DNA of 64,000 nt from Bradyrhizobium sediminis (GCF_018736105.1 NZ_CP076135.1:62001-126000); one strand, 5' to 3'; shown: positions 8,920 through 18,900, counted from the first letter of the stretch. Numbers and translations: made by a program. The notes: a model not told the origin generated them from the letters alone.

Positions 8920-11427
8920 ATGTCGGGCGTGATCGTGGCGATGCGTCGGACCCTGCTGTCGTGCACTTCACTGGCACGCAACGGCCTGATCGCCCTTGCC
9001 AGCGCGGCACTGCTGCCGATTGCGCCGGCGCGGGCGGAGGATCAAGGACTGGCGCAGGCGATTGCGGCCTATCTCGATCTCGATCACCAGGAATTCGTGA
9101 TCCTGACCACGGCCCTGGCGCTGCTCGGCTTTTCGGTGGTGGCCGCGATCCTGTTGATGCGCACGCGCGTCCGCGCGGCAAGGAACGAGGCGCGTTTGCG
9201 CTCCGACATCGGGGATCTGCAGGTGCAGGCCGATCGCCTGCGCGCGCTGTTGTTTGCGGAACCGCAGATCCTGATCTCGTGGGCGGCGGGCGACAATCGC
9301 CCGCAAATCAGCGGCGATACCTCGCTCTTGCACGCACAGGATTCACCGCAGCGGATTCTGGCGTTCGGAACCTGGCTGCCGCCGGAGCCGGCGCTGCAGA
9401 TGGATCACGCGGTCGACGCGCTGCGCGAGGCCGGCGAGGGTTTTCTGCTCAACCTCACCACGTCCAACGGACACGCGCTGGAGGCCATGGGCCGCGCCAT
9501 CGGCGGCCAAGCCATTGTGCGGATTCGCGAACTCGGCGGAGTGCGCCGGGAACTGGCTGAAACCAACCTCCGGCTCAGGGCGCTGTCGGAGGAAACCGAG
9601 ATGCTGCGAGGTTTCGCCGCCGCGGCGCCCTGGCCGATCTGGGCCAAGGGCGCCAAGGGCGGTCTCAGCTACGCCAATGCCGCCTATGCGCGGGCGACCG
9701 AAGCCGTCAGCGTCGCCGACGCCATCGATCGCGGCCTCGAACTGCTCGACAGCGGCGACCGCAGCGACATGGAGCGCGCCCTGAAGGACACCGCGGCCTT
9801 TACCGCGCGGCTGCCGGTCGTGGTCGGCGGCGAACGCCGCATCCACGATGTATATGCGATGAATGTCGGCGGCGGCTCGGCCGGCATCGCCATCGACGCC
9901 AGCGAGGCTACCGCGCTGCGCGCGGCGCTGGAGCGGATGGCCGAGGCCCATCGCCGCACCCTCGATCAATTGTCGTCCGGCGTCGCGGTATTCGACGGCC
10001 AGCGGCGGCTGGCCTTCTACAACGATTCCTATCGCCGGCTGTGGGATCTCGACCGCGTCTTTCTCGATGGCAATCCCGACGATTCGAGCGTGCTCGACCG
10101 GCTGCGCGCCGCGCGCAAGCTGCCGGAACAGCCGGATTTCCGGGCCTGGAAGGCCAAGCTGCACGAGGCCTATCGCGCGGTCGAGCCCGAAAAGGACACC
10201 TGGTACCTGCCCGACGGCCGCGCCGTCAGCGTCGTCACCACGCCCAATCCGGAAGGCGGCGTCACTTATCTGTTCGACGACGTCACCGAAAGCCTCGACC
10301 TGGCGCGGCGGTTCGACGGCCTGATCCGCGTCCAGCGCGAAACCCTCGACAATCTCGCCGAAGCCGTCGCGGTGTTCGGCAGCAATGGCCGCGCGCAATT
10401 GTTCAATCCGGCCTTCGCCAGAATGTGGAAGCTGTCGCCGGAAGCGCTGCGCGAGCAGCCGCACATCGAGACGGTGGAAGCCTGGTGCAGGCCGCTGTTC
10501 GACGATGCCGCTACCTGGCGCACCATCCGCGAAGCCGTCACCGCGATCGAGAACCGGGTCGAGGTGCCGCTGAAGCTGGAGCGCAACGACGGCAGCGTGC
10601 TGGACTGCATGACCATGCCGCTGCCCGACGGCGCCACCATGCTGACGTTCCAGGACATCACCGACACCGAGAACGTCGAGCGCGCACTGCGCGAGCGCAA
10701 CGAGGCGCTGGAGACCGCCGACCAGATGAAGGTCGATTTCGTCCACCACGTGTCCTACGAACTGCGCTCGCCGCTGACCACCATCATCGGCTTCGCGCAC
10801 TTCCTCGCCGATCCCGCCACCGGACCGCTGATGCCGAAACAGGCCGAATATCTCGGCTACATCACCGCCTCGACCAACGCGCTGCTCGCCATCATCAACA
10901 ACATCCTCGATCTCGCCACCATCGACGCCGGCGCGATGTCACTCAACCTCGGCTCGGTCGACATCCGCAAGACCATCGAGGCCGCCGCCGAAGGCATCCA
11001 GGACCGGCTCGCCACCGACCGTATCGAACTCAAGGTCGACGTCGATCCCAACATCGGCAGCTTCGTCGGCGACGAACGCCGCGTGGTGCAGGTCCTGTAC
11101 AATCTGTTGGCCAATGCCGTCGGCTTCTCGCCGCAGGACGCCACCGTCGGGCTGAGTGCGCGGCGGACCGAGCACAGCATCGTGTTCACCGTGACGGATT
11201 CCGGCCCCGGCATTCCGCCCGACGTCAAGGACAAGGTGTTCGACTGGTTCGAGAGCCATTCCCACGGCTCGCGGCATCGCGGCGCCGGCCTCGGCCTGTC
11301 GCTGGTGCGCTCCTTTGTCGAACTGCACGGCGGCAAGGTGAGCGTCGATTCGATCGTCGGCAACGGCACGACCGTGACGTGCGACTTCCCGACCGATCAG
11401 GCCGCTCACCGTCACGCCGCGGAATGA
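8920..11427 (+). CDS. divL: DivL-type cell-cycle pseudokinase (PAS/HisKA/HATPase, Tyr at the H-box)
   Basis: 835 residues: N-terminal membrane segments (about 20-40 and 60-85), PAS-like units near 226, 347 and 475, a dimerisation domain near 605-665, and an ATPase domain (N box NLLANAVGFSP, G1 DSGPGIPPD, G2 GAGLGLSLV). The H-box reads VSYELRSPLTTIIGF: Tyr613 stands where a sensor kinase has its phospho-His. That substitution defines DivL, which in Caulobacter reads DivK phosphorylation and controls the CckA-CtrA relay. The following tsaE overlaps by 4 bp. Orthology is inferred from the Tyr and the architecture. Confidence 0.85.
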   Translation: MSGVIVAMRRTLLSCTSLARNGLIALASAALLPIAPARAEDQGLAQAIAAYLDLDHQEFVILTTALALLGFSVVAAILLMRTRVRAARNEARLRSDIGDLQVQADRLRALLFAEPQILISWAAGDNRPQISGDTSLLHAQDSPQRILAFGTWLPPEPALQMDHAVDALREAGEGFLLNLTTSNGHALEAMGRAIGGQAIVRIRELGGVRRELAETNLRLRALSEETEMLRGFAAAAPWPIWAKGAKGGLSYANAAYARATEAVSVADAIDRGLELLDSGDRSDMERALKDTAAFTARLPVVVGGERRIHDVYAMNVGGGSAGIAIDASEATALRAALERMAEAHRRTLDQLSSGVAVFDGQRRLAFYNDSYRRLWDLDRVFLDGNPDDSSVLDRLRAARKLPEQPDFRAWKAKLHEAYRAVEPEKDTWYLPDGRAVSVVTTPNPEGGVTYLFDDVTESLDLARRFDGLIRVQRETLDNLAEAVAVFGSNGRAQLFNPAFARMWKLSPEALREQPHIETVEAWCRPLFDDAATWRTIREAVTAIENRVEVPLKLERNDGSVLDCMTMPLPDGATMLTFQDITDTENVERALRERNEALETADQMKVDFVHHVSYELRSPLTTIIGFAHFLADPATGPLMPKQAEYLGYITASTNALLAIINNILDLATIDAGAMSLNLGSVDIRKTIEAAAEGIQDRLATDRIELKVDVDPNIGSFVGDERRVVQVLYNLLANAVGFSPQDATVGLSARRTEHSIVFTVTDSGPGIPPDVKDKVFDWFESHSHGSRHRGAGLGLSLVRSFVELHGGKVSVDSIVGNGTTVTCDFPTDQAAHRHAAE

Positions 11428-12947
11428 GCACTCCCACGACATTCGCGCTGGCGTTATCGAACGAGACGGCGACGGCGCATCTGATGGCCGACCTCGCCTT
11501 GCTGATCGGCCCGGGCGACGTCATCACGCTTTCGGGCGACCTCGGCGCCGGCAAGACCGCCGCGGCGCGCGCCATGATCCGTTATCTCGCCGGCGACGAC
11601 ACCATCGAGGTTCCAAGCCCGACCTTCACGCTGGCGCAGAGTTACGACCTGCCGCCGTTCCCCTTGATCCATGCCGATCTCTACCGCGTCAACGATCCCA
11701 TGGAACTGGAGGAGATCGGGCTGTCGCCTTTGCCTGACGCCACGGTGGCGCTGATCGAATGGCCGGAACGTGCGCCGGGCGCGCTTCCACCGGACCGCAT
11801 CGACATCGCGCTCAGCCATCGCCCGGCGCTGGGATCGGCCGCCCGCGCCGCTGAAATCACCGGTTACGGCAAGGCGGCCGCGCAGGTCGCAAGGCTGAAG
11901 GCGTTGCGGCAGTTTCTCGACCGCGCCGGCTATATCGATGCCAGGCGCCAGCGCATGGCCGGCGACGCCTCGACGCGTTCCTATGCGCGGCTGATCCGCG
12001 ACGACGGCGTCGTGATCCTGATGAATTCGCCGCGGCGCCCGGATGGGCCCGCGATCTATGCCGGCAAATCCTACAGCGCGGCCGTGCATCTGGCCGAGGA
12101 CGTCAGGCCGTTCGTCGCCATCGATGGCGGCCTGCGCGAGCGCGGCTTCTCGGCGCCGGCGATTCATCACGCCGACCTCGATTCCGGCTTCCTGATCACC
12201 GAGGATTTCGGCAGCGAAGGCGTCATCGAGGGCGATCCGCCGCGGCCGATCGCCGAGCGTTATGAGGCGGCGACCGACCTGCTGGCGGCGCTGCATCGCG
12301 AGCCGTTGCCGGAGAAATTGCCGCTGGCGCAGGAATTCACCTACGCCATTCCGCTATTCGACACCGATGCGTTGCTGGTCGAAATCGGACTGATGTTCGA
12401 ATGGTACCTGCCGGATCGCGGCGCCGAGCCGAGCGACAATCTGCGCGCCGAATTCGTCACCCTGTGGCGCGATCTGCTCGCAAAGCCGGCGGCGGCGCCC
12501 CGGACCTGGGTGATGCGCGACTTTCATTCGCCCAATCTGATCTGGCTCGCCGGGCGAGAGGGTATCGCGCGGGTCGGCATCATCGATTTCCAGGACGCCG
12601 TGCTGGGACCGGCCGCCTACGATCTGGTATCGCTGTTGCAGGACGCGCGGATCGACGTCCCCGAACAGCTCGAACTCTCGCTGTTCGCGCACTACATCAA
12701 GGCGCGGCGCGCGGCGGACGAGAGTTTCGATGCGGCCCAGTTCGCCGAGCTCTACGCCATCATGTCGGCACAGCGTAACACGCGGCTGCTCGGCACCTTT
12801 GCGCGGCTCAACCGCCGCGACGGCAAGCCGCAATATCTGCGTCACCAGCCCCGGATCTGGACCTATCTCAACCGCTCGCTGGCGCACCCCGCGCTGGCGC
12901 GGCTGAAGGACTGGTATTCCGCCAACGTTCCGCCGCCGGTGCCTTAG
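11424..12947 (+). CDS. tsaE: TsaE-AmgK fusion: tRNA t6A ATPase and amino-sugar kinase
   Basis: 507 residues in two parts. Residues 1 to about 150 are TsaE, the ATPase of the tRNA threonylcarbamoyladenosine machinery: P-loop GDLGAGKTAAARAM, PSPTFTLAQSY, HADLYRV, LIEWPER. The rest is an aminoglycoside-phosphotransferase fold: DASTRSYARLI, catalytic VMRDFHSPNLIWL (near 363) and metal-binding IIDFQDAVLGPAAYDL (near 386). It resembles AmgK, the anomeric N-acetylmuramate/GlcNAc kinase of peptidoglycan recycling; the next enzyme of that route, MurU, is encoded 2.2 kb downstream. ATG overlaps the divL stop by 4 bp. The kinase substrate is inferred. Confidence 0.9.
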   Translation: MSTPTTFALALSNETATAHLMADLALLIGPGDVITLSGDLGAGKTAAARAMIRYLAGDDTIEVPSPTFTLAQSYDLPPFPLIHADLYRVNDPMELEEIGLSPLPDATVALIEWPERAPGALPPDRIDIALSHRPALGSAARAAEITGYGKAAAQVARLKALRQFLDRAGYIDARRQRMAGDASTRSYARLIRDDGVVILMNSPRRPDGPAIYAGKSYSAAVHLAEDVRPFVAIDGGLRERGFSAPAIHHADLDSGFLITEDFGSEGVIEGDPPRPIAERYEAATDLLAALHREPLPEKLPLAQEFTYAIPLFDTDALLVEIGLMFEWYLPDRGAEPSDNLRAEFVTLWRDLLAKPAAAPRTWVMRDFHSPNLIWLAGREGIARVGIIDFQDAVLGPAAYDLVSLLQDARIDVPEQLELSLFAHYIKARRAADESFDAAQFAELYAIMSAQRNTRLLGTFARLNRRDGKPQYLRHQPRIWTYLNRSLAHPALARLKDWYSANVPPPVP

Positions 12948-13033
12948 GCCCCGGACAACGGCGCGCTCCATGTGGCCGATGGCTCCTGTGACGCGGATCG
13001 TTGCGCCGCTCCATCTTCACGCTTGACTCACGC

Positions 13034-13075
13034 ATAACTCAATGGTTATACGTCAATCAATAACCGAAAGGTTAT
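13034..13075. promoter_or_regulatory. Tandem ArsR-type operators
   Basis: Two nearly identical 16-bp inverted repeats lie just before the ArsR gene: ATAACT-CAAT-GGTTAT (13034-13049) and ATAACC-GAAA-GGTTAT (13060-13075, perfect). Their centres are 26 bp apart. The second ends 9 bp before the ATG, so bound repressor would block the start region. Binding by the neighbouring ArsR protein is inferred. Confidence 0.65.
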
Positions 13076-13084
13076 CGATCCCGA

Positions 13085-13408
13085 ATGCCGAACGCTCACA
13101 ATGTGCTCTTCAGAACGCTCGCCGATCCGACCCGGCGGGCTCTGTTCGAGCGATTATGCCGCGAAGGAGAGCAGACGGTCGGGGCCCTGACGGCTCAGTC
13201 CGGGGTCTCGCAGCCGGCCGTCTCAAAGCACCTCGGGGTCCTGAAGCAGGCCGGGCTGGTGCGCGACCGCCACGAAGGCCGCCAGACGCACTACAGCGCG
13301 CAGCTCGGCGCCTTGGCCCCGCTGCTCGACTGGACGAGCCAGATGGCCGGCTTCTGGCAAAGCCGGTTCGATGACCTCGAAGACCTGCTCAAAAGGATGG
13401 ACCAATGA
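13085..13408 (+). CDS. ArsR-family transcriptional repressor
   Basis: A 107-residue winged-helix protein. LFRTLADPTRRALFERL is the usual N-terminal helix of ArsR/SmtB regulators and SQPAVSKHLGVLKQAGLVRDRHEGRQ the recognition helix and wing. It lacks an obvious cysteine metal site; this subgroup is typically paired with an SRPBCC/AHSA1 protein, as here, where the next gene overlaps by 4 bp. It probably represses its own operon through the two inverted repeats directly upstream. Confidence 0.92.
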   Translation: MPNAHNVLFRTLADPTRRALFERLCREGEQTVGALTAQSGVSQPAVSKHLGVLKQAGLVRDRHEGRQTHYSAQLGALAPLLDWTSQMAGFWQSRFDDLEDLLKRMDQ

Positions 13409-13836
13409 GCAACACTGCGACCGAAACGCTCTCCGTCACTGTCGAACGGGAGATGCCTTATCCGCCGGAAAAGATCTGGCGCGCGCTCACGCAACCACAC
13501 CTGATCGAGGAGTGGCTGATGAAGAACGATTTCAAGCCGGTGGTGGGGCACCGCTTCAATCTTCGCGGCGACTGGGGCGGCGGGCTGGACTGCGAGGTCC
13601 TCGCCATCGAGCCGAACAGAACGCTGTCCTACACCTGGAATTTTGCGCACGACGATGCGGCCTACAATCTGACGAGTGTGGTGATCTTTACGCTCACGCC
13701 GACGCGTACGGGGACGCATCTGCGCATGCAGCAGTCGGGCTTCCGGCCGGATCAGAAGCAGGCCTTCGGCGGTGCCAAGGCGGGGTGGCAGCAGTTCTTC
13801 GCGAAGCTGGAGCAGGTCCTGGCGCGCCCGGGCTGA
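13405..13836 (+). CDS. SRPBCC (AHSA1-type) domain protein
   Basis: A 143-residue helix-grip protein: the start LSVTVEREMPYPPEKIWRAL, the middle RTLSYTWNF and the end FFAKLEQVLA are the usual elements of AHSA1/START-like proteins that enclose a hydrophobic ligand. It is translationally coupled to the ArsR gene (ATGA overlap). In such pairs the ligand-binding partner is often supposed to act on the same small molecule that the regulator responds to, but the ligand is unknown. Confidence 0.88.
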   Translation: MSNTATETLSVTVEREMPYPPEKIWRALTQPHLIEEWLMKNDFKPVVGHRFNLRGDWGGGLDCEVLAIEPNRTLSYTWNFAHDDAAYNLTSVVIFTLTPTRTGTHLRMQQSGFRPDQKQAFGGAKAGWQQFFAKLEQVLARPG

Positions 13837-13879
13837 GGTCTGCCCATTGCGCGTCGTCTTTATTTCAGAGGAGGTCCCA

Positions 13880-14089
13880 TTGAATTGGAACAATCGGATT
13901 CGGCAGGTTCACCGCTGGCTGTCGATCATCTTTACGGCGACCGTCGCCGCCAACTTTATCGCCATGGCATTGGGCGAACCGCCCGCTTGGATCGTTTATT
14001 CGCCGCTGCTCCCGCTGTTCTTGCTCATGTTCACGGGTCTTTACATGTTCGTTTCGCCGTATGTTGCCCAGCGAGCGACAAAATCATGA
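13880..14089 (+). CDS. Small two-helix membrane protein (TTG start)
   Basis: A 69-residue protein with two hydrophobic helices (WLSIIFTATVAANFIAMAL and PLLPLFLLMFTGLYMFV). There is no suitable ATG; TTG at 13880 is chosen because AGAGGAGGT ends 4-5 nt before it, one of the strongest Shine-Dalgarno sequences in the window. The stop overlaps the ATG of the DUF1801 gene by 4 bp. This two-helix partner belongs to the same ArsR/SRPBCC operon; its function is unknown. Confidence 0.75.
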   Translation: MNWNNRIRQVHRWLSIIFTATVAANFIAMALGEPPAWIVYSPLLPLFLLMFTGLYMFVSPYVAQRATKS

Positions 14090-14553
14090 AGAAGGCGACG
14101 GCAACGAAAGCGAAGACCGCCTCGAAGGAAGCAAAAGAAGATAGCTCTCCCTCCCAGCAGATCGATGCGCGGATCAAGGAGTTGGGTGACTGGCGGGGCG
14201 AGACGCTCGCCCGGGTCCGAAAGCTGATCAAGCAGGCCGACCCCGACGTGGTCGAGGCGTGGAAGTGGAGAGGGGTTCCGGTGTGGGAGCACGCCGGAAT
14301 CATCTGCACCGGCGAAACCTACAAGGCGGTCGTGAAACTGACTTTCGCCAGGGGCGCCGCGTTGGACGACCCGTCACGCCTCTTCAACTCCAGCCTCGAA
14401 GGCAACGCCAGGCGTGCCATCGATTTCCATGAGGGCGACACGATCGATGAAAAGGCGCTGCAGGCGCTCATTCGCGCCGCCGTGGCACTGAACACGTCGG
14501 TGCGGGCGACCGCTCGCCCCGTCCGCTCGCAGAAGAAACCAAAGAGCGCTTGA
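14086..14553 (+). CDS. DUF1801 domain protein
   Basis: 155 residues: a Lys/Ala-rich start, then ARIKELGDWRGETLARVRKL, VEAWKWRGVPVWEHAGIIC, and YKAVVKLTFARGAAL, the pattern of DUF1801 (YdhG-like) proteins. The Lys/Arg-rich ends (KKATATKAKTASK; RPVRSQKKPKS) suggest nucleic acid contact but prove nothing. Last gene of the ArsR operon; 190 bp without a gene follow. Confidence 0.85.
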   Translation: MKKATATKAKTASKEAKEDSSPSQQIDARIKELGDWRGETLARVRKLIKQADPDVVEAWKWRGVPVWEHAGIICTGETYKAVVKLTFARGAALDDPSRLFNSSLEGNARRAIDFHEGDTIDEKALQALIRAAVALNTSVRATARPVRSQKKPKSA

Positions 14554-14744
14554 GCGCGTCGTGAAACCGGCTTCGTCCATCGGCGCCACGGCGCCCCAGC
14601 GCTCGAATCAAAGCCTGATTGAGGCGTCGACCGCCTTGTAGACCGCGCCTGGTTTACCGGTTGTTAGCCGACCCCGCCTTAGTCTGCCGGCGGAGCCCTA
14701 CCCTCTGAGCACGGGGTGCGGCGGCTGTTGGCGGGAGCAAATCA

Positions 14745-15059
14745 ATGGCGACAGAGCGGCGCAAGGGCGAGCGCGTCACATTCGAGCGCGGCATCCCCGC
14801 GCATATGATGGGCATCGACGGCACCTGGCGGCGCGATTGCACCATGGAAGACATTTCGGAGACCGGCGCCAAGCTCAGCGTCGAGGGTTCCGTCGAGGGA
14901 TTGCATCTCAAGGAATTCTTCCTGCTGCTGTCGTCCACTGGCCTCGCCTACCGCCGCTGCGAGCTGGCCTGGGTCAACGGCGATCAAATCGGCGTCAATT
15001 TCCTGAAGCAGGGCGACAAGAAAAAGAAACTGGCCCGGCGCGCGACGGCCGAAGCCTGA
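14745..15059 (+). CDS. PilZ domain protein
   Basis: A 104-residue single-domain protein. ERRKGERVTFERG gives the Arg-rich arm and DISETGAKL the D-x-S-x-x-G motif that together bind cyclic di-GMP in PilZ proteins; ELAWVNGDQIGVNFL completes the barrel. The C terminus is a Lys/Arg tail. It stands alone between the ArsR cassette and murU with gaps of 190 and 126 bp, so it probably has its own promoter. Partner and output are unknown. Confidence 0.9.
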   Translation: MATERRKGERVTFERGIPAHMMGIDGTWRRDCTMEDISETGAKLSVEGSVEGLHLKEFFLLLSSTGLAYRRCELAWVNGDQIGVNFLKQGDKKKKLARRATAEA

Positions 15060-15185
15060 GCGGATCGTTGCCGCCGTCGTATGGCCGTCATGTCCGGCGA
15101 CTATGGCGTCAAGGTCACTGTGCGGTACGAATCGCCGTGATATGATCCGCGGCATCAACCACAACCCTTCGAGAAGTCCCTGAAA

Positions 15186-15908
15186 ATGTCCGTCACACCC
15201 TCAAAGGCCATGGTTCTCGCCGCCGGTCTCGGCCTGCGCATGCGCCCCTTGACGGACACGATGCCGAAGCCGCTGGTCCGCGTCGCCGGCCGCGCCTTGC
15301 TCGATCATGTGCTCGACAAGCTCGGCGAGGCCGGCGTCAGCGAGGCCGTCGTCAATGTGCATTATCTGCCCGACCAGATCATCGATCACACCGCCGGGCG
15401 GAAGCAGCCCCGCGTGATCATTTCGGACGAGCGCGACCAGGTGCTCGGCACCGGCGGCGGCGTCGTCAAGGCGCTGTCGCTGCTCGGCGACGCCCCGTTC
15501 TTCCATGTCAACGCCGACACCCTGTGGATCGACGGCGTGCGGCCGAACCTGGCGCGGCTGGCGGAAGCCTTCGACCCTTCTCGCATGGATATCCTGCTGC
15601 TGATGGCGCCGACCACGAGCAGCATCGGCTATGGCGGCCGCGGCGACTACGCCATGCTGCCGGACGGCGCGCTGCGCAAGCGCCGGGAGCATCAGGTCGT
15701 CCCCTTCGTCTATGCGGGTGCCGCGATCATGTCGCCGGCGCTGTTCGCCGGCGCCCCGGCGGGCGAATTCCCGCTGACGAGAATGTTCGACCGCGCCAAC
15801 GAGCAGCAGCGGCTGTTCGGCCTGCGGCTGGACGGCGTCTGGATGCATGTCGGAACCCCCGACGCGGTCGAGGCGGCGGAAGAGGCGTTTCTCGAAAGCG
15901 TGGCCTGA
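15186..15908 (+). CDS. murU: Nucleotidyltransferase, MurU-like
   Basis: A 240-residue NTP transferase with the signature MVLAAGLGLRMRPLTDTMPK and PLVRVAGRALLDHVLD, plus FFHVNADTLWIDG for the metal site. MurU makes UDP-MurNAc from MurNAc-1-phosphate in the recycling route that bypasses early peptidoglycan synthesis and fosfomycin. The AmgK-like kinase that would supply its substrate is encoded just upstream, which favours MurU over other sugar nucleotidyltransferases of this family. Exact substrate is inferred from context. Confidence 0.75.
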   Translation: MSVTPSKAMVLAAGLGLRMRPLTDTMPKPLVRVAGRALLDHVLDKLGEAGVSEAVVNVHYLPDQIIDHTAGRKQPRVIISDERDQVLGTGGGVVKALSLLGDAPFFHVNADTLWIDGVRPNLARLAEAFDPSRMDILLLMAPTTSSIGYGGRGDYAMLPDGALRKRREHQVVPFVYAGAAIMSPALFAGAPAGEFPLTRMFDRANEQQRLFGLRLDGVWMHVGTPDAVEAAEEAFLESVA

Positions 15909-15980
15909 CCGCGAATTAAAAATCGCGCCCCAAAATGCCGCCCATGCCATGATGCGCCCTGATCCCGAATCAGGAAGCCC

Positions 15981-18900
15981 ATGCGCGTTTTCAGCGTTCC
16001 CGTCTCGGCGCCGTTGCTGCGCTCCGTCATTGCCGCGCTGGTCGATGGCCGGCTGGTCGACGGCTTCGAGGCGCGCAGCGATCCGGCGCGGCTGGCGCAG
16101 GCGACGCTCTATCTGCCGACCCTGCGCGCCGGACGCATGGCGCGGGAGATCTTTCTCGATGAACTGAAGACCGACGCGGTGGTGCTGCCGCGCATCGTGG
16201 CGCTCGGCGACATCGACGAGGACGAACTGGCGTTCGCGGAGGACGGCGAGCCCGGCGGCATCGCCCCACTCGACATTCCGCCGAAACTTGGTGAGCTGGA
16301 ACGCCGGCTGGCGCTGGCGCGCCTGGTCGCCGCCTGGGCCAAGCGTCCGGTTCTGTCACCGCTGGTCGTCGGCGGCCCTGCCTCCACGCTTACACTGGCC
16401 GGCGACCTTGCGCGGCTGATCGACGACATGATGACGCGCGGCGTCCATTGGAGCGCGCTTGACCGTCTGGTGCCCGATCAGTTCGACAAATACTGGCAGC
16501 ACACGCTGGATTTCCTGAAGATCGCGCGCGAGTTCTGGCCGGCTTTTCTTGCCGAAACCAACAGGATCGAGCCCGCCGCGCGCCGCGACCTTCTGATCGA
16601 TGCCGAGGCTGTGCGCCTGACAAAACAATCCGACGGCCCCGTGATCGCCGCGGGCTCCACCGGATCGATGCCATCAACGGCAAAATTGCTGCAGGCGGTG
16701 GCCAAGCTGCCGCACGGCGCGGTGGTGCTGCCGGGTCTCGACACCGACCTCGATGACGATTCCTGGCGATTGATCGGCGGCGTCAGGGATGCCAAAGGCG
16801 CCTTCACGACGCCGCCTGCCTCCAACCATCCGCAATATGCGATGCACGCGCTGCTGTCGCGCTTCGGCATCAAACGCAGCGATGTAGAAATTCTCGGAAA
16901 GCCTGCACAAGGCGGCCGCGAGGTGCTGGCATCCGAAGCGATGCGGCCGGCGAACGCCACCGCGGAATGGCACGATCGGTTGAAACGGCTGGATATCGCC
17001 GCGCAGATCGCAGCCGGCATGGACAATCTCGCCGTGGTCGAGGCGCCCAATCAGGAGATGGAGGCGCTCGCCATTGCGGTTGCGATGCGCGAAGCGCGGC
17101 ATCTGAACAAGTCAGTGGCGCTGGTGACGCCGGACCGCGCGCTGGCGCGGCGGGTGACGGCGGCGCTCGGCCGCTGGAATCTCGAATTCAACGACTCCGG
17201 CGGCGACGCGTTGATGGAAACATCGGCCGGCATCTTTGCGCGGCTGGCGGCCGAAGCGGCGACAAAGGGATTGGAGCCGCCAACATTACTGGCGCTACTC
17301 AAGCATCCGATGTTCCGGCTCGGCGGCAGGCATGGCGCGTTGAAGCGCGGCATCGAAGTGCTCGAGCTTTCGCTGCTGCGCGGCACGCGGCCGCAGGCCG
17401 CCAGTAGCGGATTGGCCGCCGATTTCGCGCGTTTTCGCGATGAATTGCGCAAGCTGCGCAGCGGCGAAACCTCATCGCTGCACCATGCTGAGCCACGCGC
17501 ACGGCTGGAAGACCACGAACTCGACCAGGCGCAATCGCTGATCGCGGCGCTCCGCAAGGCGCTGGCGCCGCTGGAAGCCTTTCCCGGCTCCAGACCGCAT
17601 GATTTCGCCGAACTCGCGCAGCGCCACCGCGAGACGCTGGTGAATCTCTCCGCCGACGAGCATGGTGTGGCCACGGCATTTGAGGAGCCGGACGGGCTCG
17701 TGCTCTCGTCCGCCTTCGACGATTTGCTCGGCCGGCAGGAGAAGATCGGCCTGATGGTAGAGGCCGGCGACTATGCCGAGGTGTTCCAGGCTGCCTTTGC
17801 CGACCGTCTGGTGCGGCGACGGGAGCTGCCGGGCGCGCAACTCCACATCTTCGGCCAACTTGAAGCGCGGCTGACGGAAACTGACCGCGTCATCCTGGGC
17901 GGACTCGTGGAAACCGTGTGGCCGCCGGCGCCGCGCGTGGATCCCTGGCTGAGCCGGCCGATGCGTCATGAACTTGGCCTCGACCTGCCGGAGCGGCGCA
18001 TTGGCCTTTCCGCGCACGACTTCGCCCAGCTGCTCGGCCATGAGGACGTGATCCTCACCCATTCGGCCAAGGTCGGCGGTGCTCCGGCAGTCGCCTCGCG
18101 CTTCCTGCACCGGCTGGAAGCGGTTGCGGGCGAGGAGCGCTGGAAGGCGGCGAAGGCGGCTGGCGACAAATATGTTCAGTACGCCGGCGCGATCGATCAG
18201 CCCGCTGAGGTCAAGCCGGTGGAGCAGCCGATGCCCAGACCGCCGCGCGAGACGCGCCCGACAAAGCTCTCCGTCACCGCGATCGAGGACTGGCTGCGCG
18301 ATCCCTACACGATCTATGCCCGCCATATTCTCAAGCTCGACCCGCTGGATCCCGTCGACATGCCGCTGTCGGCGGCCGATCGCGGCTCTGCGATTCATGA
18401 ATCGCTTGGCGAATTCACCAAGGAATACGCAAATGCCCTGCCCGGCGATACCGTCGGCGTGTTGCGCCGAATCGGCGAAAAGCATTTCGCGCCACTGATG
18501 GAGAAGCCGGAGGCCCGCGCGCTCTGGTGGCCGCGCTTCCAGCGGATCGCGCGCTGGTTCGCCGAATGGGAGGCCGCGCGCCGCGGCGACATCGCCGCCA
18601 TCGCCGCCGAGATCAGGGGCGAAATCAAGATCCCCCTCGACGATGCCAGGATATTTACGCTCTCCGCGCGCGCCGACCGGATCGAACGCCACCGCGGCGG
18701 CGGCTACGCCATCCTCGACTACAAGACCGGGCAGCCGCCGACCGGAAAGCAGGTGCGGATGGGATTGTCGCCGCAGCTCACGCTGGAGGCAGCGATCCTC
18801 CGCGAGGGCGGATTCGCCGATATCGATGCGGGCGCCTCCGTCGGAGAACTCGCCTATGTCAGACTGAGCGGCAACAATCCGCCGGGCGAGCACAAGACGG

